Shown here: in pieces, positions 5,830-13,864 of the stretch
Numbering within the stretch: position 1 is the stretch's first letter
How the letters are laid out: every line of letters starts with the position of its first letter
Assembly: GCA_034408875.1 (NCBI GenBank)
Contig: JAWXCJ010000066.1
Span: forward strand, 1 to 18,411
Source of the DNA: JANNHK01 sp034408875
Lineage (GTDB): Bacteria; Actinomycetota; Acidimicrobiia; IMCC26256; PALSA-610
Length of the DNA stretch: 18,411 bases
Reading direction: 5' to 3'
Translations under genes and position numbers: made by a program
Notes under the pieces: model-generated
Told to the model about the DNA's origin: nothing
Databases searched by the model: none
What the model saw: only the letters and a program-made list of their open reading frames with translations

Positions 5830-7572
5830 ATGACCCCCACCGGGAAGCTGACCGGGGCCCAGGCCCTCATCAAGAGCCTCGAGATGGAAGGCGTGGAGGT
5901 CATGTTCGGCCTCCCGGGCGGGGCGATCCTGCCCGTGTACGACCCGCTCATCGACTCCTCGATCCGGCACATCCTCGTGCGCCACGAACAGGGCGCAGGG
6001 CACATGGCGTCGGGCTACGCGCACGCGACCGGACGACCCGGTGTCGCGATGGTGACCAGCGGCCCGGCGGCGACCAACATCGTCACGCCGCTGTGCGACG
6101 CGTACATGGACTCGGTCCCGCTCGTCGTCATCACCGGCCAGGTGCCCTACCGCGTGATCGGCACCGACGCGTTCCAGGAGTGCGACACCGTCGGCATCAC
6201 GATGCCGATCACGAAGCACAACTGGTTGGTCAGCGACCCCGCCGACATCCCGCGCATCGTGCGCGAAGCGTTCCACGTCGCGACCACCGGCCGTCCCGGT
6301 CCGGTGCTCATCGACTTCCCGAAAGACATCGCGAACGCGTCGATGGACTGGTACTGGCCGGAGAAGATCGACCTGCCCGGCTACAAACCCATCGTGAAGG
6401 GCCACCCGAAGCAGATCAAGGACGCGGCCAAGCTGATCAACCAGGCAACCAAGCCGGTCATCTACGCCGGCGGCGGCATCCTGAAGGCCGGTGCGTCCGC
6501 GCAGCTGAAGGAACTCGCCGAACTCGCGAACCTTCCCGTCGTCACCACACTGATGGCGCGCGGCGCGCTGCCCGACGAGCACCCGCTGTGCCTCGGTATG
6601 CCGGGCATGCACGGCAACTACACCGCGATCACCTCGATGCAGCAGTGCGACCTGCTGATCGCACTCGGTTCACGCTTCGACGACCGCGTGACCGGCGACC
6701 CGAACACGTTCGCGCCGTTCGCGAAGGTGATCCACGTCGACGTCGACCCCGCCGAACTCGGCAAGGTCCGGCGGGCCGAGGTGCCGATCGTCGGCGACTG
6801 CAAGAACGTGATCACCGAGTTGATCAAGGCGGTCAAGGCCGAGCACGAGAAGCACGGCAAGCCCGACGTGTCCGAGTGGATCACGACGCTCGACAGCTGG
6901 CGGGAGACGTACCCGCTCAAGTACACGCAGCTCGAAGGTGGACCACTCAAGCCGCAGTACGTGATCGAGAAGCTGCGCGAACTGACACCCGACGACACGA
7001 TCTTGTGTTCCGGTGTCGGGCAGCACCAGATGTGGGCCAGCCAACTGTGGAAGTTCAAGGGCCCGAACACGTGGGTGAACTCCGGTGGGCTCGGCACCAT
7101 GGGCTACGCGGTGCCCGCGGCGATCGGCGCCAAGGTCGGCCGGCCCGACCGCATGGTGTGGGCCATCGACGGCGACGGCTGCTTCCAGATGACCGCGCAG
7201 GAACTCGTCACGGCCGCGGCCGAGGGCATCCCCGTGAAGATCGCGATCCTCAACAACGCGTACCTCGGGATGGTGCGCCAGTGGCAGGAACTCTTCTACG
7301 AAGAGCGCTACAGCGAGGTGTACCTCTCGCCCGACCTTCCCGACTACGTGAAGTGGGCGGAAGCGATGGGTGGTGTCGGCCTGCGGGTCGACAATGCGGA
7401 AGACGTCGTGCCCGCGATCGAGAAGGCGAACTCGATCACCGACCGCCCGGTCGTCATCGATTTCCGCACCGACTGGCGCGAGAAGGTGTACCCGATGGTT
7501 CCCGCAGGGACGAACAACGACAACATCATCCTCGGCCCGGAGTTCGGCGAGGGAGACCTGAGCCATGACTAA
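5830..7572 (+). CDS. ilvB: Acetolactate synthase, catalytic (large) subunit
   Basis: This thiamine-diphosphate enzyme condenses pyruvate with pyruvate or 2-ketobutyrate, the first common step of valine and isoleucine synthesis. It has 580 residues, normal for the family. Near the N-terminus are GLPGGAILPVYD and VRHEQGAGHMA, with catalytic Glu53. The C-terminal ThDP/Mg motif begins AIDGDGCFQ (GDG at 448-450) and ends in AILNNAYLGMV. The start ATG has an AGAGGA ribosome-binding site. It is the first structural gene after the attenuator, and its last 8 bases overlap ilvN, implying coupled synthesis of the two subunits. Anabolic rather than catabolic ALS is supported by the paired regulatory subunit and the leader peptide. 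Confidence 0.97.
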   Translation: MTPTGKLTGAQALIKSLEMEGVEVMFGLPGGAILPVYDPLIDSSIRHILVRHEQGAGHMASGYAHATGRPGVAMVTSGPAATNIVTPLCDAYMDSVPLVVITGQVPYRVIGTDAFQECDTVGITMPITKHNWLVSDPADIPRIVREAFHVATTGRPGPVLIDFPKDIANASMDWYWPEKIDLPGYKPIVKGHPKQIKDAAKLINQATKPVIYAGGGILKAGASAQLKELAELANLPVVTTLMARGALPDEHPLCLGMPGMHGNYTAITSMQQCDLLIALGSRFDDRVTGDPNTFAPFAKVIHVDVDPAELGKVRRAEVPIVGDCKNVITELIKAVKAEHEKHGKPDVSEWITTLDSWRETYPLKYTQLEGGPLKPQYVIEKLRELTPDDTILCSGVGQHQMWASQLWKFKGPNTWVNSGGLGTMGYAVPAAIGAKVGRPDRMVWAIDGDGCFQMTAQELVTAAAEGIPVKIAILNNAYLGMVRQWQELFYEERYSEVYLSPDLPDYVKWAEAMGGVGLRVDNAEDVVPAIEKANSITDRPVVIDFRTDWREKVYPMVPAGTNNDNIILGPEFGEGDLSHD

Positions 7573-8098
7573 CGGCGTCGCGCACCACATCCTCACGGTC
7601 GTCGTCGAGAACAAAGCCGGTGTGCTGTCACGCGTCGTCGGGTTGTTCTCGCGGCGCGCGTTCAACATCTACTCGCTCGCGGTCAGCCCCACCGAGGACG
7701 AACGGTTCAGCCGCATGACGATCGTCGTCGACGCCGAGTCGGCCCCGCTCGAACAGGTCGTGAAGCAGCTCAACAAGCTCATCAACGTCATCAAGATCAC
7801 CGAGGTGCCGCACGAAGAGGGCGTCGAGCGCGAGCTCATGCTCGTGACCGTGAAGGCCACGTCCGAGTCGCGCAGCCACGTCACCGAACTCACGGCGATC
7901 TTCGAATCCAAGATCGTTGACGTCGGCTACGAAGCGATGACGATCATGATCGCGGGGGAGCCCGACAAGCTCGACGCGTTCAGCGACCTGGTGAAGCCGT
8001 TCGGCATCCTCGAACTGCAACGCACGGGCCGCATCGCCCTCGCCCGCGTCGCCCGGCAGCCAACCAAACTCCGCGCCGTAAAAACGGCCCGCGGCTAA
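7565..8098 (+). CDS. ilvN: Acetolactate synthase, regulatory (small) subunit
   Basis: This 177-residue protein is the ACT-domain partner of IlvB; in this family it activates the large subunit and confers feedback inhibition by valine. The N-terminal ACT domain shows the signature ENKAGVLSRVVGLFSRR followed by NIYSLAVSPTED (about residues 15-45). The C-terminal half (ELMLVTVKA to FGILELQRTGRIAL) matches the ALS small-subunit C-terminal domain. The ATG lies inside the end of ilvB (8-base overlap), and ilvC follows after 44 bases. The symbol ilvN follows actinobacterial use; ilvH is equivalent. Confidence 0.96.
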   Translation: MTNGVAHHILTVVVENKAGVLSRVVGLFSRRAFNIYSLAVSPTEDERFSRMTIVVDAESAPLEQVVKQLNKLINVIKITEVPHEEGVERELMLVTVKATSESRSHVTELTAIFESKIVDVGYEAMTIMIAGEPDKLDAFSDLVKPFGILELQRTGRIALARVARQPTKLRAVKTARG

Positions 8099-8142
8099 CC
8101 GATTTTCCGGGCGACGCCCGATTGACCTGGGAGAACGTTTCG

Positions 8143-9171
8143 ATGCCCGCTTCCGTCTACTACGACAACGACGCCGACACCGCGCTGATCGCCGACAGGA
8201 AGGTCGCGATCCTCGGGTACGGGTCGCAGGGGCATGCGCACGCCCTGAACCTCAAGGACAGTGGCATCGACGTGATCGTCGGGTTGCGCGAGGGTTCGAA
8301 GTCGAAGGCCAAGGCCGAAGCGGCCGGGCTCAAGGTGCTGCCGACCGGTGAAGCGGTCAAGGCGGCCGACATCGTGATGGTGCTGCTGCCCGACACCGAG
8401 CAGAAGAAGGTGTACGAGGCCGACATCGCGCCGAACCTCGTCGACGGCAATTCCCTTGCGTTCGCGCACGGGTTCAACATCCACTTCGATCAGATCGCCC
8501 CGCCCGTCGGAGTCGACGTGTGGATGATCGCACCGAAGGGCCCCGGCCACCTCGTGCGGCGCACCTACGAAGAGGGCGGCGGCGTGCCGTGCCTCGTCGC
8601 GGTGCACAACGACGCGACCGGCAAGGCGAAGCAGACCGGCCTCGCGTACGCGAAGGCGATCGGGGGCACTCGCGCCGGTGTGCTCGACACGACGTTCGAG
8701 GAAGAGACCGAAACCGACCTCTTCGGTGAGCAGGTCGTGCTGTGCGGCGGGCTCGTCGAACTGATCCGCAACGGCTACGAGACACTTGTCGAAGCGGGCT
8801 ACCAGCCCGAGTCGGCGTACTTCGAGACGTTGCACGAGGTGAAGCTCATTGTCGACCTCATCTACGAGGGCGGCATCGCGGCCATGGACTACTCGATTTC
8901 CGACACGGCCGAGTACGGCCAGCTTTCACGGGGGCCGCGCATCGTCACCGCGCAGACGAAGGACGAGATGAAGAAAATCCTCGGCGAGATCCGCAGTGGC
9001 GAGTTCGCCAAGGAGTGGATCGCCGAGAACGAGAACGGCCGCCCGAACTTCAACCGCATGCAGGCCGAGTTGCGCAAGCACCCGATCGAAGCGGTCGGCG
9101 CCGAACTGCGCGCCATGATGCCGTGGATCGCGGCGGGCAAGGCGAAGCCGCAGGACGTGTCGGGCGGCTGA
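8143..9171 (+). CDS. ilvC: Ketol-acid reductoisomerase (class I)
   Basis: This enzyme isomerises and reduces acetolactate or acetohydroxybutyrate, the step between IlvBN and IlvD. The 342 residues fit the short class I form. The nucleotide-binding motif is ILGYGSQGHAHALNL (GYGSQG at 25-30); the following loop LREGSKSK carries Ser and Lys residues typical of NADPH preference. Metal-binding acidic residues are Asp192 and Glu196 (TDLFGEQ) and Glu232 (HEVKLIVDLIYEGG). A TTG 21 bases upstream is in frame, but I prefer the ATG at 8143 because the family begins there and GGGAGA lies 8 bases before it. It is the last gene of ilvBNC. The operon ends 3 bp from a convergent gene, with no terminator visible. 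Confidence 0.96.
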   Translation: MPASVYYDNDADTALIADRKVAILGYGSQGHAHALNLKDSGIDVIVGLREGSKSKAKAEAAGLKVLPTGEAVKAADIVMVLLPDTEQKKVYEADIAPNLVDGNSLAFAHGFNIHFDQIAPPVGVDVWMIAPKGPGHLVRRTYEEGGGVPCLVAVHNDATGKAKQTGLAYAKAIGGTRAGVLDTTFEEETETDLFGEQVVLCGGLVELIRNGYETLVEAGYQPESAYFETLHEVKLIVDLIYEGGIAAMDYSISDTAEYGQLSRGPRIVTAQTKDEMKKILGEIRSGEFAKEWIAENENGRPNFNRMQAELRKHPIEAVGAELRAMMPWIAAGKAKPQDVSGG

Positions 9172-9174
9172 CGG

Positions 9175-10926
9175 CTACTCGCAGCCGATAGGTGTGTCGA
9201 GCGGCCGGTCGTAGGACACCCGGTCGACACCGGGGCCGCAGTCGACGCGTTCGTCGCGGGTTGCGTCGGCTGCGTTGACGATGTCGTTGCCGCCGCCGGC
9301 CTTGATGGTGTCGATTCCCGTGCCGGCCGAGATTGTGTTGGCCCCATTGCCTGCTTTCACGAAGTCGTCGCCGCTTCCCGTCGTGATGTTCTCGACGTCG
9401 GGGTCGACGCGGTCGCGTTCGCCGGCCTCACCGTCGGCGGCGCGCGCGTCGACCTTCACGGTCACCGCGTTCGTGCGGGCGCCGTAGTCGATGTGGTCGA
9501 TACCGGCGCCGCCCCGAAAGCGGGTGGGGCCATCGGCCGTTGTCCCCGCCTGGAGGCGATCGTCGCCGTCGCCGCCGTAGATGTCGACGGGCACGGAAAC
9601 CGACGGTGCCACAACGTCGTTGCCGTCGCCCGCGAACACGTCGATGCGAGTCACTCCCGAACGCGGGCACGACACCGAACGACCCGAAACTCTCGTGCAT
9701 CCGGTTCCCGGCGCGATCGGGCGCTTGTCGGTGATCGTGATCGTCGTCGCGGTCTGCGTGATATCGATGTTGTTCTTCTCCGCACCGCGTCCGGTGACCT
9801 TCAACACCCCGGCGGTGAGCGAGGCGAACCCCGGCTGGGGGAGACCGGCGACTCGGATCTCGGCGGAACCGGCGGTGATGCGTTCGAGGGTGACCGTGAC
9901 TCCCGCGACCGGATCGGTGAAGGTCCTCCCGGCCGGCATCGTCGCGTCGCCGACCCACTCGGTTTCGGATGTGCCGTCGAGAAGGTAGGTCGTGCGGTTG
10001 GTGTTGTCGGCCGACGGAACGACGCGGATCTGGATGCCATCGACGTGCGCGCTCGAGCATTCCGGGAATGTCTCCGACGTCCACTCGATTTGGTAGGCGT
10101 CGCCCCATTCGTCGGCGACGCGTGGGAGCCGCAGCGTGTCGGGAGTCCCGTTTGCCGCGAGATCGGTCGCGCGAATGCGGTAGAGGCCGTCGGTGGTCGG
10201 CTGGAGCACGTCGACCGGCATACCGATGTACTCACGGTTCCAGGTGCTGTAGCTGCACGGCCCCCAACCCATCGGGTCGTAGGAGTCCTGCTGGTCGAAG
10301 CCGCTTTCGGGAAGCGCACATGTACTGCTCATCATGACCTTGGCGCCGTTCGCGGTGCAGCGAAGGTTCATGCCGTGCCACAGTCCGAAGTTGTGGCCGA
10401 ACTCGTGACGGATGCTGAACGATGCCGGCGTACCGAAGAACCACGACACCTTGCCCACGAGTTCCCGACTTCCCATCGCGCCGAAGCCCGATGCGCCGCA
10501 GTTCATTCCGTTGGGTGAGATCAACGTGACGTGGTCGTACGCGCCGTAGTCGAGCTGGGTCTGGAAGAACACGTCCCAGTCGCCGATGTTGCATGTCCGC
10601 GAGTTGAAGGCGACAGGTGCGGCGTTGGGGGGAGTCCAACTGGCCGGTAGCGTCTTGAGCAACACGTCGCCGGTGAAACCGCGCGTGTTTTTCGACTCGC
10701 GTTGCCAGAACGCGTGCAGCGACGTCGGGCCGTCGAAGAACGCGGCGCGCGCCTGCGTGGTCGTCATGGAACGGGGGACTAGGGGCTCACTGGCGAAGTT
10801 GAAGACGACAACCGCGACCCGTCGCGTGCTCGGTGGCACTGCGTCAGCCGGTTCGGCCGCGAGCGAGACGGGCCCAAGCGCGAGTAACGAGGCAAGTCCG
10901 AGTCTGACGAAGCGGCGCGCGGCCAT
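9175..10926 (-). CDS. Secreted M11-like metalloprotease with C-terminal RTX calcium-binding repeats
   Basis: This 583-residue protein has a signal peptide (basic MAARRFVR, hydrophobic core about 9-25, Ala-rich cleavage region near 23-30). The catalytic domain carries the full metzincin zinc motif HEFGHNFGLWH (residues 174-184) and a Met-turn-like YDPMGWG around Met219. The combination resembles peptidase family M11 (gametolysin). After a beta-rich middle region, residues about 431-549 hold glycine/aspartate nonapeptides (AGDGNDVV, GGDGDDRL, GGGNDIV) that bind calcium in RTX proteins. The tail ends RVDCGPGVD and GCE, a cysteine-containing cap. The start at 10926 is chosen because the signal peptide begins there and GAGGAAA lies upstream. 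It has its own promoter. The likely role is extracellular proteolysis; the substrate is unknown. Confidence 0.85.
   Translation of the reverse strand: MAARRFVRLGLASLLALGPVSLAAEPADAVPPSTRRVAVVVFNFASEPLVPRSMTTTQARAAFFDGPTSLHAFWQRESKNTRGFTGDVLLKTLPASWTPPNAAPVAFNSRTCNIGDWDVFFQTQLDYGAYDHVTLISPNGMNCGASGFGAMGSRELVGKVSWFFGTPASFSIRHEFGHNFGLWHGMNLRCTANGAKVMMSSTCALPESGFDQQDSYDPMGWGPCSYSTWNREYIGMPVDVLQPTTDGLYRIRATDLAANGTPDTLRLPRVADEWGDAYQIEWTSETFPECSSAHVDGIQIRVVPSADNTNRTTYLLDGTSETEWVGDATMPAGRTFTDPVAGVTVTLERITAGSAEIRVAGLPQPGFASLTAGVLKVTGRGAEKNNIDITQTATTITITDKRPIAPGTGCTRVSGRSVSCPRSGVTRIDVFAGDGNDVVAPSVSVPVDIYGGDGDDRLQAGTTADGPTRFRGGAGIDHIDYGARTNAVTVKVDARAADGEAGERDRVDPDVENITTGSGDDFVKAGNGANTISAGTGIDTIKAGGGNDIVNAADATRDERVDCGPGVDRVSYDRPLDTPIGCE
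9280..9636 (-). repeat. RTX-type Gly/Asp nonapeptide region
   Basis: The region encodes residues about 431-549 of the M11-like protease. Units such as AGDGNDVVA, GGDGDDRLQ, GGAGIDHID, GSGDDFVKA and GGGNDIVNA follow the GGxGxDxUx pattern. They are interrupted by a less regular stretch (TVKVDARAADGE), as is common in actinobacterial RTX-like tails. Confidence 0.75.
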
Positions 10927-10976
10927 CCGTGGTTCGCTTTCCTCGCGCGGAGCTTCCGTGCCCCGACGGCCTCGAA

Positions 10977-11006
10977 AGCCTACCGAATCGGTTGAAACTC
11001 GGTCAA
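10977..11006 (-). promoter_or_regulatory. Predicted promoter of the M11-like protease gene
   Basis: Read on the minus strand, TTGACC (complement of 11001-11006) and TAGGCT (complement of 10977-10982) are separated by 18 bp. Initiation near 10970 would leave a leader of about 44 bases containing the ribosome-binding site GAGGAAA. This suggests the protease is transcribed independently of the genes upstream. Confidence 0.55.
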
Positions 11007-11017
11007 CCTGGTCCAAA

Positions 11018-11029
11018 TGACCTAGGTCA
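11018..11029. promoter_or_regulatory. Perfect 12-bp palindrome TGACCTAGGTCA
   Basis: This perfect palindrome lies 12 bp upstream of the -35 box of the protease promoter and overlaps the TGA stop of the mycothiol-type enzyme. Its position, centred about 50 bp before the predicted start of transcription, suits an activator-binding site, but no regulator is identified. Confidence 0.3.
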
Positions 11030-11818
11030 GAAGATCTTCACCGCGTCGAGGAACCGGGTCGTGTACTCCTCGTCACCGCTGACCGACACGAAGTCGCGCC
11101 ACGGGCGCCGACCCGTTCCCCAGGTCACGAAGTCGTGGTCCGACGAGGTCACGGTCGCGACCGCGTCGTGTTCGCCCTCCCGCACGAGCACCCGGCCCTC
11201 GTCGCCGACGGGGCCGATCGTCCACGTTCCGCCCCCGGGACCGGTGAGCACGAGCGCGATCGGACGGTCGACGAACGCGAGTTCCTGCTCGCTCATCCAC
11301 GGCAGGCCCGCGAGCATCCACTCGACCGTCGGCCGCAGGCGCATCTCGTCGCGCGGTGGTTGCGGCCGGTCGATCGGGCCGTTCGGCTTGAGGATGTCGT
11401 TGCGCAAGTGACAGTACGCGTCGAACGTGAATGTGCTCGCGAGGATCGACATCGGGTGCGTGCCCAAGTCGCCCATCGGCAACATCGTCTCCGACATCGG
11501 CGGCTGTTGCGCCATCGCGGCGACGTTCGCGACCTGCTCGCTGTACGTCTCGTACTCCTCGAGCACCTGCTCGATCGGCCACGAACGCCGTTCCGCGACC
11601 GGGATCTCCATCGCGGCTTCGGTGCCGCCGCTCATGTCGACCATGAACGCGGGGTCGGCGACGCCATGGAGAACGGCCGCCATATGCGCGTACACGTCGC
11701 GTACAGCCCAGCCGTCGCAATCGGACGGCGCGTTCCACTCGTCGTCGGTCAGGCCCTTCGCAATCGTCAGGATCGCGTCCCGCTCCGCCCTCAGACCGTC
11801 TACCGCCATGTCGCTCAT
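11027..11818 (-). CDS. Mycothiol-dependent enzyme of the maleylpyruvate isomerase/DinB_2 family
   Basis: This 263-residue protein has the mycothiol maleylpyruvate isomerase N-terminal metal-binding domain. The motif DCDGWAVRDVYAHM places His45. TFDAYCHLRND supplies Asp133 and His137, matching the His/acidic/His metal triad, with Asp where the isomerase has Glu. The C-terminal part (ALVLTGPGGGTWTIGP to VTWGTGRRPW) fits the SCP2-like domain of these proteins. Such enzymes use mycothiol as a thiol cofactor for isomerisation or detoxification; the substrate is not predictable. The start ATG at 11818 has AGGA 7 bases upstream. It follows the acyl-CoA dehydrogenase gene after 47 bases and may belong to the same transcript. 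Confidence 0.8.
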   Translation of the reverse strand: MSDMAVDGLRAERDAILTIAKGLTDDEWNAPSDCDGWAVRDVYAHMAAVLHGVADPAFMVDMSGGTEAAMEIPVAERRSWPIEQVLEEYETYSEQVANVAAMAQQPPMSETMLPMGDLGTHPMSILASTFTFDAYCHLRNDILKPNGPIDRPQPPRDEMRLRPTVEWMLAGLPWMSEQELAFVDRPIALVLTGPGGGTWTIGPVGDEGRVLVREGEHDAVATVTSSDHDFVTWGTGRRPWRDFVSVSGDEEYTTRFLDAVKIF

Positions 11819-11865
11819 GGCGACATCCTGCCCGACGCGCCGTGCTCCGTCGACTTTCCGCGTTC

Positions 11866-13050
11866 TCAGTTACGCGGCACGTCCGACCAGGGGACATCGC
11901 GGTCGTTGCGGGGTTCGCCGGGCAGACCGAGGATGCGTTCGCCGAGGATGTTGCGCATGATCTCCGACGTCCCGCCCTCGATCGAGTTCGCACGCGACCG
12001 CAGGAACATCTTGCGCGCCGATCCGAGTGGCGCGTCGAGGCCGGCTTCGTCCGGGCGCCGGAACGCGTAGTCGTAGTCGACCAATCCCGCGGGGCCGAGC
12101 AGGTCGATACACAACTCGTACGTCGACTTGTTCAGGTTGGCGAGCGCGAGCTTGGCAATCGAGCCTTCGGGTCCGGGGTTGCCGACGCGCCGGTTCGCGG
12201 CCGCACGCGCGTTCGTGATGCGCAAAATCTCGTTCTCGATCCAGTGCCGCGCCAGCCGGTCGCGCATCACCGGGTCCTTGTCGTCGCGCTTCGCCCAGAG
12301 GTCGAGCGCTTCGCCCATCGCGCCGACCCGCCGCGACGACGTACCCGTCGCCGCGCCGATGGTCGTCCGCTCGTTCATGAGTGTCGTCATCGACACCCGC
12401 CACCCGTCGCCGATGTCGCCGATGCGGTCGGCGTCGGCGATTCGTACGTCGGTGAAATACACCTCGTTGAACTCGGCCTCACCCGTGATCTGGCGCAACG
12501 GCCGCACCTCGACACCGGGCGCATGCATGTCGACCATGAAGTACGTCAGGCCCTTGTGCTTCGGCAGGTCGGGGTCGGTGCGGGCAACGAGCATGCCGCG
12601 GTCGGCCAGGTGCGCAAGCGTGTTCCAGACTTTCTGGCCGTTCACGATCCACTCGTCGCCGTCGCGCACCGCGCGCGTCGCGAGTCCGGCGAGGTCGCTC
12701 CCGGCTCCCGGTTCGGAGAACAGCTGGCACCAGATCTCTTCGCCGGTGAACATCGGACGCAGCGCCCGGCTCCGCAACTCGTCGCTGCCGTGCGTCGCGA
12801 CCGTCGGTCCCGCGAGTGACATGCCGAAGAACAGCGTGCCGTGCGGCGGCGCCGCGCCCGCTTCGCGCAGGCGTTTGTCGATGTGACGTTGCCCGGGCGG
12901 ATCGAGGCCGAGACCGCCGAACCCCTCGGGGAAGTTGACCCACCCGAGCCCGCGGTCGTACTGCGCGCCGCGGAACACGTGGTTGTCGGTCGAGCGCGGG
13001 TCGTGTTCCGCGAGCAGGTCGTCGATGAGAGCGTCGATCTTGTCGGTCAT
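11866..13050 (-). CDS. Acyl-CoA dehydrogenase (FadE type)
   Basis: This 394-residue FAD enzyme of the acyl-CoA dehydrogenase family introduces an alpha-beta double bond into an acyl-CoA. It shows FPEGFGGLGL (40-49), the middle-domain signature QLFSEPGAGSDLAGL (109-123), NGQKVWNTLAH (137-147), and the C-terminal SIEGGTSEIMRNILGERILGLP starting at 356. The last motif is typical of actinobacterial FadE proteins, and Glu358 lies in the region of the catalytic base. The start at 13050 is preceded by GGAGG at about 11 bases. It follows the SDR gene after 19 bases, so co-transcription is likely. Chain or ring specificity is unknown; FadE relatives act on fatty acids, steroid side chains or xenobiotics. 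Confidence 0.92.
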   Translation of the reverse strand: MTDKIDALIDDLLAEHDPRSTDNHVFRGAQYDRGLGWVNFPEGFGGLGLDPPGQRHIDKRLREAGAAPPHGTLFFGMSLAGPTVATHGSDELRSRALRPMFTGEEIWCQLFSEPGAGSDLAGLATRAVRDGDEWIVNGQKVWNTLAHLADRGMLVARTDPDLPKHKGLTYFMVDMHAPGVEVRPLRQITGEAEFNEVYFTDVRIADADRIGDIGDGWRVSMTTLMNERTTIGAATGTSSRRVGAMGEALDLWAKRDDKDPVMRDRLARHWIENEILRITNARAAANRRVGNPGPEGSIAKLALANLNKSTYELCIDLLGPAGLVDYDYAFRRPDEAGLDAPLGSARKMFLRSRANSIEGGTSEIMRNILGERILGLPGEPRNDRDVPWSDVPRN

Positions 13051-13069
13051 GACCCGCTGCCTCCAAGCG

Positions 13070-13840
13070 TTACTTCGTCGTCGCGATGCCGCCGTCGACG
13101 GGGAGCACGGCCCCGGTCACGTACGCGCCGGCGCGGCTCGCGAGGAAAATCGCGGCGCCCGCCATGTCGTCGGGCCGGCCGATGCGGCCGAGCGGCGACG
13201 ACTTGGCGATGGAATCGCCGAAGTTTTTCAGGGTCTCGGCCATCATCTTCGACTCGAACGGCCCCGGCGCGATCGCGTTCACGGTGATGTTGCGACGGCC
13301 GAGCGAGCGGGCCAGGTGGCGCGTGAGTTGGTGCACGGCCGCCTTGCTCGCCGAATACGAGTACGTCTCGAGCATCGGCACCTGGATCGCGTCGATCGAC
13401 CCGATGTTGACGACCCGGGCCGGGTCGTCGGCGGTCGCCGCGTTCTCCAACTGGGGGAGCAGTGCCCGGGTGAGGAAGAACACCGACTTCACGTTCAGGT
13501 CGAGCACCTTGTCCCAGCCGCTCGCCGGAAAGTCCTCGATCGGTTCGCCCCACGTCGCGCCCGCGTTGTTCACGAGAATGTTCAGCGCATTCTCATACCC
13601 GGCGACCTCGCTCGCGAGCCGGTTGCACTCGGCCTCTGTCGCCAGGTCGGCGGGAATGCTCACGCAGGTCCCGATCTTCGACAGCTCGGCCGCCACTTCG
13701 TCGCACACGGCGGCCTTGCGGGACGAGATGTAGACACGGGCGCCGGCTTCGACGAAGCCCCGGGCGATCATGAGCCCGATACCCCGGCTCCCACCGGTGA
13801 CGAGCGCGGACTTGCCTTCGATCGAGAAGAGGTCGTTCAC
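13070..13840 (-). CDS. Short-chain dehydrogenase/reductase
   Basis: This 256-residue classical SDR has the NAD(P)-binding motif TGGSRGIG (15-22), NNAG (91-94), catalytic Ser148 (NIGS), and Tyr162-x3-Lys166 (YSASK). The C-terminal GAYVTGAVLPVDGG is typical of the family. Arg/Ser after the second strand (ISSRKAA) suggests NADPH preference, as in RhlG/FabG-like members. The start is GTG at 13838-13840. It sits 24 bases after the flavoprotein gene and 19 before the acyl-CoA dehydrogenase gene, suggesting an alcohol or ketone step in the same degradative route. Confidence 0.92.
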   Translation of the reverse strand: MNDLFSIEGKSALVTGGSRGIGLMIARGFVEAGARVYISSRKAAVCDEVAAELSKIGTCVSIPADLATEAECNRLASEVAGYENALNILVNNAGATWGEPIEDFPASGWDKVLDLNVKSVFFLTRALLPQLENAATADDPARVVNIGSIDAIQVPMLETYSYSASKAAVHQLTRHLARSLGRRNITVNAIAPGPFESKMMAETLKNFGDSIAKSSPLGRIGRPDDMAGAAIFLASRAGAYVTGAVLPVDGGIATTK

Positions 13841-13864
13841 GCGCCCGACGTTACCTGCGCCGAA

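Noticed and set aside
6147..7100. Open frames antisense to ilvB
   Set aside because: They overlap a certain gene, have no ribosome-binding sites and show no recognisable motifs; they are shadows of biased codon usage.
8122..8142. TTG start 21 bases upstream for ilvC
   Set aside because: The ATG at 8143 has a well-spaced GGGAGA and matches the usual IlvC N-terminus; the extra seven residues are not family-like.
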